DNA from: Paraburkholderia sp. FT54
GTDB lineage: Bacteria > Pseudomonadota > Gammaproteobacteria > Burkholderiales > Burkholderiaceae
Length of the DNA stretch: 64,000 nucleotides
Assembly: GCF_031585635.1 (NCBI RefSeq)
Contig: NZ_CP134196.1
Coordinates: 2,418,001 to 2,482,000 of the forward strand
Direction: 5' to 3'
Shown: positions 1-9,068 of the stretch, in pieces
Numbering within the stretch: position 1 is the first letter of the stretch
Layout: each line of letters begins with the position of its first letter
Notes under the pieces: generated by a model
Databases searched by the model: none
The model's input: only the letters and a program-made list of their open reading frames with translations
What the model was told of the DNA's origin: nothing
Made by a program: the position numbers and the translations under genes

Positions 1-1
1 G

Positions 2-250
2 GAATCGACGTACATCGCCCGTTCGAAGTACACCGAGAGCTTCATCTCGGCGAACATCCTGAACCTGCCGGAACTCGCGAACAGCGCCGATACGCACTTC
101 GACTCGGTCCGTCCGATGAACCATGCGTACATCACGCCGGCGGGTTACACGCAGAAGCTGAATCCGGCCGACATCATCGGTACGCAGGAAGCAAATCGCC
201 AGCCGGGTCCGGACAAGACCCAGACCAACATCTGGTCGATCGTCCAGTAA
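2..250 (+). CDS. C-terminal part of an unidentified protein
   Basis: The last 82 codons of a gene that begins outside the window, ending in TAA. The fragment is polar, with no membrane segment and no cysteine. It contains a proline- and asparagine-rich stretch near its end (LNPADIIGTQEANRQPGP) and finishes in WSIVQ. Codon use matches the following genes. I do not recognise the family. It is followed by a strong hairpin, so it probably ends a transcription unit separate from the cytochrome gene that follows. Confidence 0.6.
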   Translation, partial: ESTYIARSKYTESFISANILNLPELANSADTHFDSVRPMNHAYITPAGYTQKLNPADIIGTQEANRQPGPDKTQTNIWSIVQ

Positions 251-261
251 GTTTCACGCTC

Positions 262-289
262 CCGGGGAAAGGGCCCGCCCTTTCCCCGG
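262..289 (+). terminator. GC-rich hairpin after the first gene
   Basis: A perfect 12-bp stem (262-273 with 278-289) closed by a 4-nt loop, 12 nt after the stop codon. There is no clear T-run, so termination is likely but not certain. Confidence 0.6.
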
Positions 290-437
290 TCTGAAACCAT
301 CGTAGTTGCATGCCGGGTATGCCTTGCGCGTTACCCGGCACTTTTGTTGAACATCTCGCACATTTTCCCGGCCGCCTCGCCTCACGCGACTGCGGGGTTG
401 CCCGGAAACTGACTTCCCGGCGAAAACAATATCACCC

Positions 438-1904
438 ATGCGTACGCTCTCTCTTGCTCTAATCTGCTCCGTTTCCGTGATGCTGGCCGCCTGTGGCGGC
501 AGCAGCTCGCCCAGCAGCGACGCGTCAAATCCATCATCGGGCGCATCGGCGCCGGCAGCGCCAGCAGCCTCGACGCTCAGCGAGAAGGGGCAGCTCGGCC
601 AAACGATCTTCTTCGACAAGACCCTGTCGGGCAACAAGAACATGTCGTGCGCGAGTTGTCATGATCCGGCCTACGCGTACGGGCCGCCGAACAGCCTGTC
701 GGTGCAGCTCGGCTCCGATCCGTCGCAGTCGGGCGTGCGTGCGGTGCCGTCGCTGCGCTACAAGGCGATGACGCCGCCGTACGACGACAACGCGGCGAAC
801 CCGGACGGCGTCACGCAGAACGCGCCTGGCGGCGGCTTCATGCTGGATGGTCGCGCCACGACGCTCGCCACACAGCCGGCGTTTCCGCTGCTGAATCCGA
901 TCGAGATGAACAACAGCTCGCCGGACGCCGTCGTGAAGGCCGTGCAGAGCGGGCCGTACGCCGCGCGGTTCCAGCAGGTGTATGGCCAGGGCGTGTTCAC
1001 CAATACCACGACCGCGTTCAGCGATATCGGCGACGCGTTGCAGCAGTTCCAGACTGAGGACCCGTCGTTCCAGACGTACTCGAGCAAGTTCGACCTGTAT
1101 ATCGGCAACAAGATCGGCGGCACGCTGACGGCCGCCGAGACGCGCGGTCTCCAACTATTCAACGACACCACGAACGGCGCCGGCTGCGCGGCCTGCCACT
1201 ACGTGGGCGCCAACTTCCAGGGCTCGGTCGGCTTGATGACCGACTTCACGTACCAGGCGATCGGCGCACCGCGCAACGACGCGTCGATCCCGAACAACAC
1301 CGATCCGATTCCGGCCAACGCGAACGCGTCGTTCATCGACATGGGTCTGTGCGGACCGTATGCGACGCTCCACATTCCGGGCTCCACGACGAGCGGCGCA
1401 GGGCCGGATTCGTTCACCGGCGTCAATGTCCCCGATCCGTATTGCGGCCGCTTCAAGGTGCCGACGCTGCGCAACGTCGCGACGCGGTCCGTGTTCTTCC
1501 ATAACGGCGTGTTCCACTCGCTCGTGCAGGTGATCAATTTCTACAACACGCGCGACACCAACCCTGAATACTGGTATCCGAGCACCGGCGGCGACGCCAG
1601 CCACCCGGTGCAGAATCCGTCCTACGCGCTGTTCCCGACGGTTGCGTCGGGTGCGACGGCCCAATCCTTCAACGATCTGCCCGCGGCCTACCAGGGCAAT
1701 ATCGACGAAGAACTGCCGATGGGGCAAGGCCAGACTGATGCAGGTGGCACGACGGCGGCCGACGGTGCGAAGCCGCGTCCAGTTCATTCGACGCCGCAGC
1801 TGACCCAGCAGGACATCAGTGACCTGGTCTGCTTCCTGAACACGCTCACGGACGGCTATCAACCGCCCGCCACGCCGCCCACCAGCGGCTCCTGTGTGAA
1901 CTGA
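438..1904 (+). CDS. Di-haem cytochrome c peroxidase-like lipoprotein (CcpA/MauG superfamily)
   Basis: 488 residues. An N-terminal lipoprotein signal ends in LAAC with lipidation expected at Cys19, followed by a Ser/Pro/Ala-rich linker. Two c-type haem sites are visible, CASCH at 71-75 and CAACH at 250-254. This is the two-haem layout of bacterial cytochrome c peroxidases and MauG-like proteins. The protein is longer than the classic ~330-residue CcpA, and its C-terminal half has extra loops. It is expected in the periplasm, membrane-anchored, reducing peroxide or oxidising a partner protein; the substrate cannot be told from sequence. A strong terminator follows, and the next gene is another lipoprotein in the same direction. 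Confidence 0.85.
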   Translation: MRTLSLALICSVSVMLAACGGSSSPSSDASNPSSGASAPAAPAASTLSEKGQLGQTIFFDKTLSGNKNMSCASCHDPAYAYGPPNSLSVQLGSDPSQSGVRAVPSLRYKAMTPPYDDNAANPDGVTQNAPGGGFMLDGRATTLATQPAFPLLNPIEMNNSSPDAVVKAVQSGPYAARFQQVYGQGVFTNTTTAFSDIGDALQQFQTEDPSFQTYSSKFDLYIGNKIGGTLTAAETRGLQLFNDTTNGAGCAACHYVGANFQGSVGLMTDFTYQAIGAPRNDASIPNNTDPIPANANASFIDMGLCGPYATLHIPGSTTSGAGPDSFTGVNVPDPYCGRFKVPTLRNVATRSVFFHNGVFHSLVQVINFYNTRDTNPEYWYPSTGGDASHPVQNPSYALFPTVASGATAQSFNDLPAAYQGNIDEELPMGQGQTDAGGTTAADGAKPRPVHSTPQLTQQDISDLVCFLNTLTDGYQPPATPPTSGSCVN

Positions 1905-1921
1905 TCCTGATGATCCTCGCA

Positions 1922-1956
1922 CGCGGCCTGCCCTTTCGGGCAGGCCGCGTACTGTT
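1922..1956 (+). terminator. Rho-independent terminator after the di-haem cytochrome gene
   Basis: A perfect 12-bp stem (1922-1933 with 1938-1949), a TTTC loop, then TACTGTTTT. It lies 17 nt after the stop codon. Confidence 0.85.
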
Positions 1957-1996
1957 TTATCCGTACCTTAGCAATCTAACCAGAGCAACTAAAACC

Positions 1997-2671
1997 ATGA
2001 CGCGACGTTCCACCGCCGCCCGCTTTGCTTGCGGCGCACTTGCCCTGAGTGCCCTGGCTCTGTTCGCTGGCTGCCATGACAAGAGCCAAGACGTCAGCCG
2101 CGAGAATTTCACGGCTACCATCAACGACTTTCTCGCCAAGCGCGGCCACCTGTGCCTCGCCAAATACGACTGGCCGATCTACGTGACGACGGACGACTTC
2201 GCCTCGCGTACCAGCGACTCGATCCAGCTGCCGGTGCTCGAGAAACTCGGTATCGTGACGGGCAAGGACATGGTGGTCGAACGCACGGACCCCGCCAACG
2301 GCCAGAAGATCACGGCGAACGCTCGCCAGTATCAGTTGACGGCCGAAGGGCAAAAGTACTATCTGCACATTCCGGAAGTCGTCGCGACCGCCACCTCGCG
2401 CGTCACGCACCCGGCTGATTTCTGTGCAGCCACGCTCACGCTCGACAAGGTGGTGGGTTGGGAAAAGCCGACGCAGGTGGACGGTAAGACCGCCACCTCG
2501 GTGATCTATACCTACAAGATCGATCCGGCGCCGTGGGCCAAGGATGCCGATGCACAGCGCGTGTTCCCGATGATCAAGCGCGTGATCGAGGGCGAGGGCA
2601 CGATGCAGTTGCGCGAAGGTGTGCATCTGACGTCGAACGGCTGGGTCGCCGACGAAGTCTTCGTGCGCTGA
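1997..2671 (+). CDS. Lipoprotein of unknown function
   Basis: 224 residues from ATG 1997. An in-frame start at 1910 exists but would lie inside the preceding terminator, so I reject it. The N-terminus is a lipoprotein signal with twin arginine, hydrophobic core and lipobox LFAGC (Cys26). The mature part is soluble, with no repeats and no recognised catalytic motif; it has two cysteines (in HLCLAKY and DFCAATL) that might pair. It resembles the uncharacterised small lipoproteins common in Burkholderia. Its position just after a di-haem peroxidase is the only functional hint. Confidence 0.75.
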   Translation: MTRRSTAARFACGALALSALALFAGCHDKSQDVSRENFTATINDFLAKRGHLCLAKYDWPIYVTTDDFASRTSDSIQLPVLEKLGIVTGKDMVVERTDPANGQKITANARQYQLTAEGQKYYLHIPEVVATATSRVTHPADFCAATLTLDKVVGWEKPTQVDGKTATSVIYTYKIDPAPWAKDADAQRVFPMIKRVIEGEGTMQLREGVHLTSNGWVADEVFVR

Positions 2672-2744
2672 AACGCAGTGCGCGGGGCGTGCGTTTAGCC
2701 GCCCCCGCAAGTCGTGCCGCCAGGTTATGCCGGGCTATGCCAGG

Positions 2745-3635
2745 CTACGCCTGATCACGCGGCACGAAACGGCGAGTGCGGATCCATTTGGTGGCCACCC
2801 ACTTCTCGCCTGCCCGCAAGGGCGTGCTTGCATGCAGGGAGCTCGGATCGGAGAGCCCGAAACGGTTGCCGTATTCGAAATAGAGCGCCTGGCCACGCTG
2901 CGGCACGACCGACCATCCAAGCTGCGGGAACACGGTTTCACCGCCGCCTTGTACATCGTTCAGATACATCAGCAGCGTGCCCACGCGTTGCCCGCTACGC
3001 GTGATCGACTCCTGATTCGCGGGGTTGCCCGGGATCAGATAATCGACGTGCGGCGTCGATTCGGCGCCCGCTTCGTAATGCAGGAGTTGCAGGCCCTCGC
3101 CGTTCTCGGTCGGCAGGCCGGTGAGCTCGGCGATCCGCGCTTCGAGGCGCGCGATCAGCGGCGTCTCGCCCAGACGAAAAAACATCCCTTCGCTGCTGCG
3201 GTGGCCGGCCACGACATTGCGGCCGGTTACCGGATCGACCACGGTCGAACGGTTCAAACGCGGCCGCGCGAGCGCGATCAGTTGCTCGCATTCGTTCGCA
3301 CTCAGAAAATCGGCGAGCAATACCGCAGCGGGTCGCTGCATACGTGAAATCACACGCGTCTTGCGATCGCCGAGCCGGATCAGCGGCCCGCCCGGCACGC
3401 GCAGCGGCTCCGATTCGTAACTGACGGGCGGGGCGCCAATTTCAAGCATCTCGCCTGGCAACGGTGTGCCATACAAAAAAGACGAAGCGACCGCATCGAC
3501 CATTGCCGACGCGAGCTCCGCCGCGTTGTTTCGATCGACCAACTCGCGCACTATTGCCTGTGGGGTCACGCCGCGTGTGAGGTTCTGAGCGATCCAATCG
3601 CGCACTTCGGCGGGAAAGCTAATGGTTATGGACAT
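2745..3635 (-). CDS. Prolyl 4-hydroxylase-type 2-oxoglutarate/Fe(II) dioxygenase
   Basis: 296 residues. The C-terminal ~190 residues form a P4Hc-type 2OG-Fe(II) oxygenase domain. The iron ligands are H196 and D198 (TPHVDYL) and H268 (SSLHAS), with K278 (GEKWVATKW) as the expected 2-oxoglutarate anchor. The first ~90 residues are a helical N-terminal region of unknown role. The protein lacks a signal peptide and is expected in the cytoplasm. Bacterial members hydroxylate prolines of proteins such as EF-Tu or small metabolites; the substrate here is unknown. It stands alone, convergent with the lipoprotein gene. Family assignment is confident, specificity is not. Confidence 0.88.
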   Translation of the reverse strand: MSITISFPAEVRDWIAQNLTRGVTPQAIVRELVDRNNAAELASAMVDAVASSFLYGTPLPGEMLEIGAPPVSYESEPLRVPGGPLIRLGDRKTRVISRMQRPAAVLLADFLSANECEQLIALARPRLNRSTVVDPVTGRNVVAGHRSSEGMFFRLGETPLIARLEARIAELTGLPTENGEGLQLLHYEAGAESTPHVDYLIPGNPANQESITRSGQRVGTLLMYLNDVQGGGETVFPQLGWSVVPQRGQALYFEYGNRFGLSDPSSLHASTPLRAGEKWVATKWIRTRRFVPRDQA

Positions 3636-3825
3636 CGGAGTGTCGAGCTATGGCTGGAGAGAGAATATTGAAGTACCGACGAAGCTGAACGCAGCCGCCA
3701 TGATACCGGTCCATCAAGAGTCTCGGGGCCATGATCGACACAAGCTTGATTGATCACTGGCAAAAATCAGCTCACAGAAATACGGCTGTTGCCCATCGTT
3801 CGTTCCAGGTGGTCATGGCCCTCCG

Positions 3826-5454
3826 TCAGGCCGTCAGGTAGTAATCCCTGAACTGGTCCCTTAACCGGTTCTTGAGCACCTTGCCGGTTGCCCCGAGCGG
3901 AACGGAGTCTACAAATACCACTGCATCAGGCTTCCACCACTTCGCCACCTGGCCGTCAAAGAACTCGAGCAGTTCATCGCTTCCAAGCGCGCTCTGCGGT
4001 TTTTTCACGATCACCAGTAACGGGCGCTCGTCCCATTTCGGATGCCTTGCGGCGATGCACACTGCGTTCGCAACCCCTGGGTGCAGGCTCGCCACGTTCT
4101 CGATGTCGATCGAGCTGATCCATTCGCCACCGGACTTGATGACGTCCTTGCTGCGGTCGGTGATCTGCATGAAGCCGTCGGAATCGATCTTCGCCACGTC
4201 ACCGGTCGGAAACCAGCCGTCGCATAGCGGCGACGCATCATCGCTGCCGAAATATCCGGACACCACCCATGGCCCGCGCACCTGCAGGTCGCCGGTCACC
4301 TGTCCGTCCCATGACAACGCCTCGCCGTCCGGACCCACGATTCGCATGTCGATACCGAACACGGCGCGGCCCTGCTTGGCCTGGACGGCGTAGCGCTGCT
4401 GCGTCGGCAACGACAGCTGGTGTCCCTTGAAACTGCAAACCGTGCCTACCGGGCTCAGTTCCGTCATCCCCCATGCATGCAGGACATCGACGTGGTAACG
4501 CTCCTGGAATTCCATGGTCATGGCCGTCGGGCACGGCGCCCCACCGACGATCGTGCGGCGCATGGAAGTAAACGTCGAGCCACGCTCGGCCACATGTCGA
4601 AGCAGTCCCTGCCAGACGGTCGGGACACCGGCGGAAAGCGTGACCTGCTCTGCCTCGATCAACTCATAGAGCGATTTACCGTCGAGCGCGGAGCCTGGGA
4701 ACACGAGTTTGGCGCCGACCATGCATGCGATATAGGGTAGACCCCACGCGTTCACATGGAACATGGGGACAACCGGCAGGATCACGTCACGTGCCGAGCA
4801 GTTCAGTGAGTCGGGCAATGCCGCTGCGTAGGTGTGCAGAAGCGTGGAACGATGGCTGTAAAGCACCCCTTTCGGATTGCCGGTGGTGCCTGACGTATAG
4901 CACAACGATGATGCATGGTTCTCGTCAAGGAGAGGCCACGCAAAGTCATCACCGTGACCATCGATGAGGTCTTCGTAGCACAACAGCATGATTGGCAGAT
5001 CATGCGTGGCCGGCATGTTTGCCCGATCGGTCATCGCGACGAATACCTTCGGGCTCTTGATACGTGACGCGACAGACTCGATCAGCGGGAGGAAGGTCAA
5101 GTCGAAGAAGATGACCTGATCGTCGGCGTGATCGATAATGTAGGCGAGCTGATCGACGTGCAGCCGCGGGTTGAGCGTGTGGAGTACCGCACCGGAACCC
5201 GATACCGCAAAGTACAACTCCATGTGGCGGTAGCCGTTCCATGCCAGCGTACCCACTCGCTCACCCTGACCGATCCCCAGCCCGGCAAGCGCGTTGGCCA
5301 GCTTTCTGGCGCGTTGCGCAAGATCGCGATAACAATATCGGTGAATGTCGCCTTCAACCCGGCGCGACACGATTTCCTGCCCGCCATGATGCCGTTCGGC
5401 GTGGGTGAGGAGCGACGCGACCAGCAGCGGCTGCTGCATCATCAATCCATTCAT
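3826..5454 (-). CDS. Acyl-CoA synthetase (AMP-binding, fatty-acid type)
   Basis: 542 residues from ATG 5454, chosen because AGGAAG lies 6 nt upstream; a longer open frame lacks such a site. The adenylate-forming signature TSGTTGNPKG is at ~187-196, the core motif GWFPTGDVAKID and the hinge region follow, and a C-terminal lysine lies in PLGATGKVLKNRL. The enzyme activates a carboxylic acid to its CoA thioester through an acyl-AMP. It resembles medium/long-chain FadD-like ligases. It is the last gene of the minus-strand operon that starts at the BKACE gene, so its substrate is probably an intermediate or product of that pathway. Confidence 0.9.
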   Translation of the reverse strand: MNGLMMQQPLLVASLLTHAERHHGGQEIVSRRVEGDIHRYCYRDLAQRARKLANALAGLGIGQGERVGTLAWNGYRHMELYFAVSGSGAVLHTLNPRLHVDQLAYIIDHADDQVIFFDLTFLPLIESVASRIKSPKVFVAMTDRANMPATHDLPIMLLCYEDLIDGHGDDFAWPLLDENHASSLCYTSGTTGNPKGVLYSHRSTLLHTYAAALPDSLNCSARDVILPVVPMFHVNAWGLPYIACMVGAKLVFPGSALDGKSLYELIEAEQVTLSAGVPTVWQGLLRHVAERGSTFTSMRRTIVGGAPCPTAMTMEFQERYHVDVLHAWGMTELSPVGTVCSFKGHQLSLPTQQRYAVQAKQGRAVFGIDMRIVGPDGEALSWDGQVTGDLQVRGPWVVSGYFGSDDASPLCDGWFPTGDVAKIDSDGFMQITDRSKDVIKSGGEWISSIDIENVASLHPGVANAVCIAARHPKWDERPLLVIVKKPQSALGSDELLEFFDGQVAKWWKPDAVVFVDSVPLGATGKVLKNRLRDQFRDYYLTA

Positions 5455-5479
5455 GACTATCTTCCTGATTTGTCCAGAT

Positions 5480-5824
5480 TCAGCCTGGCAGCGCGTGACG
5501 CGGGCCTGCCGGGGTGTCGTCGACCGTGAGTTCGAGCCTGCCGGCGACGTTCTGGATGGGATAAGTCGCAAGACTCAAACCGCCTTTTCCCGGCATGCAA
5601 CCGGTCGAGACGTCAAAACGAAGGCCGTGCGCGGGGCAGCGAAGCAGGCGCCCTTCGATCTGCCCACCTGCAAGCGATGCCCCATTGTGCGGACAGGAGT
5701 TTTCGACGGCGCAGAGCTCACCGTCGATGTTGAAGAGCACCACACTGCGGCCGTCAACGAAGACCAGCTTGCGCTGTCCTGGCGCGAGTTCATCGGCCGA
5801 TCCGACCGGTATCTGGCGTGACAT
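5480..5824 (-). CDS. Rieske-type [2Fe-2S] ferredoxin
   Basis: 114 residues. The cluster ligands are C44-x-H46 (SCPHNGAS) and C63-x2-H66 (RCPAHGL), the Rieske pattern seen in small NirD/BphF-like ferredoxins. There is no signal peptide, so it should act in the cytoplasm as electron donor to an oxygenase. No Rieske oxygenase alpha subunit is in the operon, and the partner may be encoded elsewhere. Its ATG overlaps the stop of the FrnE-like gene (TAATG), which indicates translational coupling, and AGGAAAA precedes it. Confidence 0.88.
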   Translation of the reverse strand: MSRQIPVGSADELAPGQRKLVFVDGRSVVLFNIDGELCAVENSCPHNGASLAGGQIEGRLLRCPAHGLRFDVSTGCMPGKGGLSLATYPIQNVAGRLELTVDDTPAGPRHALPG

Positions 5825-6540
5825 TATCTGTTTTCCTGATCATCAATCGAACGCAGCATGGCATCCACGATCGCGCCGGGCGAGTACGCCCCGGACAGCG
5901 ACAGTGCCGAATTAACCACAAAATGCGGCACACCCCTCACTTCTGCAGCTTGCGGTGAACGCGGCAACGCGATGTTGTCTTCTCGCCGTGACGTCCTGAG
6001 ATGGTCAGCGAGGCTTGCGGCGTCGAGGCCGCACGCGAGACCCATCCGCTCGAGCACGTCCGGGTTGCCGATATCTTCGCCGCCCATGAAATAGCCGGTG
6101 AACAGCCGGTCGATCAGCAACGCGCCCTTACATGCCGCGCCTGTGTTTGCGGCGGTGGCCCAGGCAACGAGTTTGTGCGCTGCCCGTGTGTTGGGCATCA
6201 CCTCGATCCTGTCGAACGCCAGTTCGATGCCGGCCGCGTGAGCGGCCTCCTGAACCTGTGCGCGCCGCGTAGCGACTGCGCCCGGACTCCCCAGACGGGC
6301 CACATAGAACGCCTGATAAGGCACCCCGCCGACGGGCGTATCGGGCAGCAGCTGATGCGAGTGCCACCGCACCTTGACGCTGACGTCGGGACGCAAGCCT
6401 GCGAGGCGACTGACGGCCGCATCGAGATTACGCTTGCCAATCAGGCACCACGGACAGACAAAATCGAAGTGGACATCGACCGTCACCCACGTGTTGTTGC
6501 TCACTGCCGTGCCCTGCTCCGTCTTCGTTGCACCGTCCAT
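5824..6540 (-). CDS. DsbA-family FrnE-like oxidoreductase
   Basis: 238 residues from ATG 6540, one base after the preceding gene's stop; an in-frame GTG at 6555 is the alternative. The thioredoxin-fold start VHFDFVCPWCLIGKRN carries a CPWC active site (C29, C32), typical of FrnE/polyketide dithiol-disulfide isomerase-like proteins. No signal peptide is present, so it is cytoplasmic, unlike true DsbA. In catabolic operons such proteins may act as glutathione-dependent isomerases or thiol oxidoreductases; the role here is open. Confidence 0.8.
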   Translation of the reverse strand: MDGATKTEQGTAVSNNTWVTVDVHFDFVCPWCLIGKRNLDAAVSRLAGLRPDVSVKVRWHSHQLLPDTPVGGVPYQAFYVARLGSPGAVATRRAQVQEAAHAAGIELAFDRIEVMPNTRAAHKLVAWATAANTGAACKGALLIDRLFTGYFMGGEDIGNPDVLERMGLACGLDAASLADHLRTSRREDNIALPRSPQAAEVRGVPHFVVNSALSLSGAYSPGAIVDAMLRSIDDQENR

Positions 6541-6541
6541 G

Positions 6542-7102
6542 TCAGAGAAGCTCACGGATCAGGGTGTCTGCCTGCGGCCACTCGCCATAACCGGCCGCGG
6601 GGTTCAGGTGCCCAACTTCGCCGAGGTCGACGAGACGGCTGCCCCAGTCCGCCGCCATGCCGGCAGCGCGATCGAAACCTGCAAGCGGATCGTTGCGGCT
6701 GGCGCAGAGAATACTCGGGAACGGCAGCGGTTCGCGCGGCAACGGCAGCCACCCGTGCTCTTCGAGCACGTCCAGCGCTGGATAACCGGCGGGCATGGGA
6801 ACTTCAAGGTCCGCCGGCGTGGCCAGCAGCGCGCCCTGGATCGCGCGGTTATGGTGCCGCGCCCAGTGCACGGTAATCATGACGCCGGCGCTGTGAGCGA
6901 CCAGCACGATCGGGCCATCGATCTTCTCGATGGCCTGGTCCAGCGCCGCCACGCGCGCCGCGCAGCTGAGCTTGTCGTGCTCGAGCGGCGGGACCGAGGC
7001 TGTTTTGGCAAGGCGAGCCTGCAGCAATGTCTGCCAGTGCTCGGCCACATGGTCGCGCAGACCGGGCACGATAAGTACGGTAGGTGCGGTATTGAGCGTC
7101 AC
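6542..7102 (-). CDS. RBBP9/YdeN-type small alpha/beta hydrolase
   Basis: 186 residues. An N-terminal strand-turn VLIVPGLRD with EHWQ is followed by the nucleophile elbow VAHSAGV (S71). A C-terminal aspartate (SRNDPLAGFDRA) and histidine (GEVGHLNPAAG) complete a catalytic triad. This is the pattern of the RBBP9/YdeN serine hydrolase family. No signal peptide. It sits in the middle of the minus-strand catabolic operon, 18 nt after the dioxygenase gene. The natural substrates of this family are mostly unknown; an ester or thioester made in the pathway is plausible. Confidence 0.8.
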   Translation of the reverse strand: MTLNTAPTVLIVPGLRDHVAEHWQTLLQARLAKTASVPPLEHDKLSCAARVAALDQAIEKIDGPIVLVAHSAGVMITVHWARHHNRAIQGALLATPADLEVPMPAGYPALDVLEEHGWLPLPREPLPFPSILCASRNDPLAGFDRAAGMAADWGSRLVDLGEVGHLNPAAGYGEWPQADTLIRELL

Positions 7103-7120
7103 GACGCTAAGTCCTTCAGG

Positions 7121-7969
7121 TTAGTACGGCTTGTCGCCAATGATTCCGGCTCGCTCCATCTTGCGATGGCACGGCGCGTAATCCATCACCGCGTAGTGCT
7201 GCGTGCTGCGGTTGTCCCATATCGCGACGCTGTTCGGCTTCCAGCGCCAGCGCACCTGGTACTCCGGGATGTACGCCTGGCTGATGAGATAACGCAGCAG
7301 GTCGGGCCCGCCCGGATTGGCGTCCTGGCCGAAGCGCACGCGCGACGGCGTGTGGTAGTTCGTGAAGTGCGTGGTGAACGCATTGACGAACAGCAGTTTC
7401 TCGCTCGTCTCGGGGTGCGTGCGCACGACCGGATGTTCCGCATCGGGATACAGGGCTTTCAAGGCGTGCCGCTTCTCGATCGGCATCACCGCACCGAAGC
7501 TCGCCTCGATACTGTGGCGTGCGCGCAGGTCGGCGATCTGTTCCTTCACGTGCGCGGGCAGGTTCTCATACGCGAGCACCATGTTCGCCCACATCGTATC
7601 GCCGCCGACGGGTGGGCATTCCACGCATCGGAGCACGGCGCCGAACTGCGGGGCTTCGCGCCACGTCGCGTCCGAGTGCCACGCGTTTTCGTAGCGGTCG
7701 TTGGGCTGGTCCGGCGACTTGTAGATTCGTACAAGGCCCGGATGCTCAGGATCGCTGCCCGCGACCGGGTGGTCTTCCAGCTCGCCGAAGCGGCGCGCGA
7801 AAGCGACATGCTCAGCACGGCTAATGTCCTGATCGCGCAGGAACAGCACACGGTGCTTGAGCAGGTTCGCGCGGATCTCGGCAAAGAGGCCATCGTCGTG
7901 GATCGCGTCGGCGAGCTTGACGCCCACCAGTTCGGCGCCAATGGCGTTGTTCAGTTGTTCGACAAGCAT
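7121..7969 (-). CDS. TauD/TfdA-family 2-oxoglutarate-dependent dioxygenase
   Basis: 282 residues from ATG 7969, which has a strong AAGGAGG site; an upstream in-frame extension runs into the preceding gene and is rejected. Iron ligands are H98 and D100 (AWHSDATW) and a distal histidine in RSTQHYAV, with a C-terminal arginine (HRKMERAGI) expected to bind 2-oxoglutarate. Family members hydroxylate taurine, 2,4-D, alkyl sulfates and similar small acids. The start is only 10 nt after the quinone oxidoreductase stop, so both are co-transcribed. Confidence 0.9.
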   Translation of the reverse strand: MLVEQLNNAIGAELVGVKLADAIHDDGLFAEIRANLLKHRVLFLRDQDISRAEHVAFARRFGELEDHPVAGSDPEHPGLVRIYKSPDQPNDRYENAWHSDATWREAPQFGAVLRCVECPPVGGDTMWANMVLAYENLPAHVKEQIADLRARHSIEASFGAVMPIEKRHALKALYPDAEHPVVRTHPETSEKLLFVNAFTTHFTNYHTPSRVRFGQDANPGGPDLLRYLISQAYIPEYQVRWRWKPNSVAIWDNRSTQHYAVMDYAPCHRKMERAGIIGDKPY

Positions 7970-7979
7970 GGCGTCCTCC

Positions 7980-8960
7980 TTAAATGACGAAGACCGATGA
8001 ACCGGTTGTCTTGCGCGATTCGACATCACGGTGCGCTTGTGCGGCGTCCTCGAGCGCATAGCGCTGATTGATCTCGATCCTGATGCGGCCAGCCGCAACG
8101 TGGCCGAAGATTTCCCCGGCCAGGTCCGCTTTTTCAGCAGGGTCGGCGATATAGTCGGCGAGCGCGGGACGGGTCAGATACGGCGATCCTTTCATTGCCA
8201 GGATCTGCGGATTGAATGCCGGAATGGGCCCCGATGCCGTGCCAACGCAAACAATAAGGCCGCGGCGCTTGACCGAATTCAGCGTCGCTTCAAAGGTATC
8301 CTTGCCGACACTGTCGAACACCACATTCACCCCGACGCCATCGGTCAGCTCGCGTACGCGCGCGGCGACGTCTTCATGGCTGTAGTTGATGGTGTGTTCG
8401 CAGCCGTGCGCGCGGGCGACTTCCGCTTTCGCGTCGCTCGACACGGTGCCGATCACCGTGAGCCCCAGCAGCCTGGCCCACTGCGAGACGATCAGCCCGA
8501 CGCCGCCCGCCGCCGCATGAAGCAGAATCGTATTGCCGGGTTTGAAATCATAAATGCGCCGCATCAGATACGACGAGGTCAGGCCGCGCATCGTCATGGC
8601 CGCGGCCGTCTCGCAGGCAATGCCTTCAGGCAGCTTGATCAGCGGTGCCGCCGGACACAGGCGCTCCGTGCTGTAGGCGCCAAGCGTGTTGATAAAGCCC
8701 GTGTAGGTGACACGATCACCTGCCGCGACGTTCGTCACGCCCTCGCCCACTGCTTCGACCACGCCCGCAGCCTCTACACCCATGCCGGCAGGCAGCGGAA
8801 CCGGATATAGCCCGGAACGGAAGTAGGTGTCGGCGAAATTCAGACCGACGGCCTCATGGCGCAGGCGAACCTGGCCCGGGCCCGGATCGCCGACTTCGAC
8901 GTCTTCGTAACGCAAGACCTCAGGGCCGCCGGTTTCATGAAAGCGGATTGCTTTCGCCAT
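7980..8960 (-). CDS. NADPH:quinone oxidoreductase (zeta-crystallin type)
   Basis: 326 residues with an MDR-type GroES-like N-terminal domain and a Rossmann NADPH domain (HAAAGGVGLIVSQWARLLG, about 148-166). It lacks the structural zinc cysteines of alcohol dehydrogenases, as expected for quinone oxidoreductases (QorA-like). Such enzymes reduce quinones or alpha,beta-unsaturated carbonyls using NADPH. It belongs to the minus-strand operon between the MFS transporter and the TauD-type dioxygenase. The physiological substrate is unknown. Confidence 0.88.
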   Translation of the reverse strand: MAKAIRFHETGGPEVLRYEDVEVGDPGPGQVRLRHEAVGLNFADTYFRSGLYPVPLPAGMGVEAAGVVEAVGEGVTNVAAGDRVTYTGFINTLGAYSTERLCPAAPLIKLPEGIACETAAAMTMRGLTSSYLMRRIYDFKPGNTILLHAAAGGVGLIVSQWARLLGLTVIGTVSSDAKAEVARAHGCEHTINYSHEDVAARVRELTDGVGVNVVFDSVGKDTFEATLNSVKRRGLIVCVGTASGPIPAFNPQILAMKGSPYLTRPALADYIADPAEKADLAGEIFGHVAAGRIRIEINQRYALEDAAQAHRDVESRKTTGSSVFVI

Positions 8961-9068
8961 GATTCGTTCTCCAGTTTGTTTCTTGATTTACAGAAAGAGG
9001 ATGCACCTGCCGGAGGACTGTCACGTACCGGCGCAGGCGTCGATTACCGCACGATGTTCAGGTGCCGT

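Noticed and set aside
6374..7987. 537-codon open frame on the plus strand
   Set aside because: It lies opposite the hydrolase and dioxygenase genes, has no recognisable domain and is rich in Arg/His, as is typical of antisense frames in GC-rich DNA.
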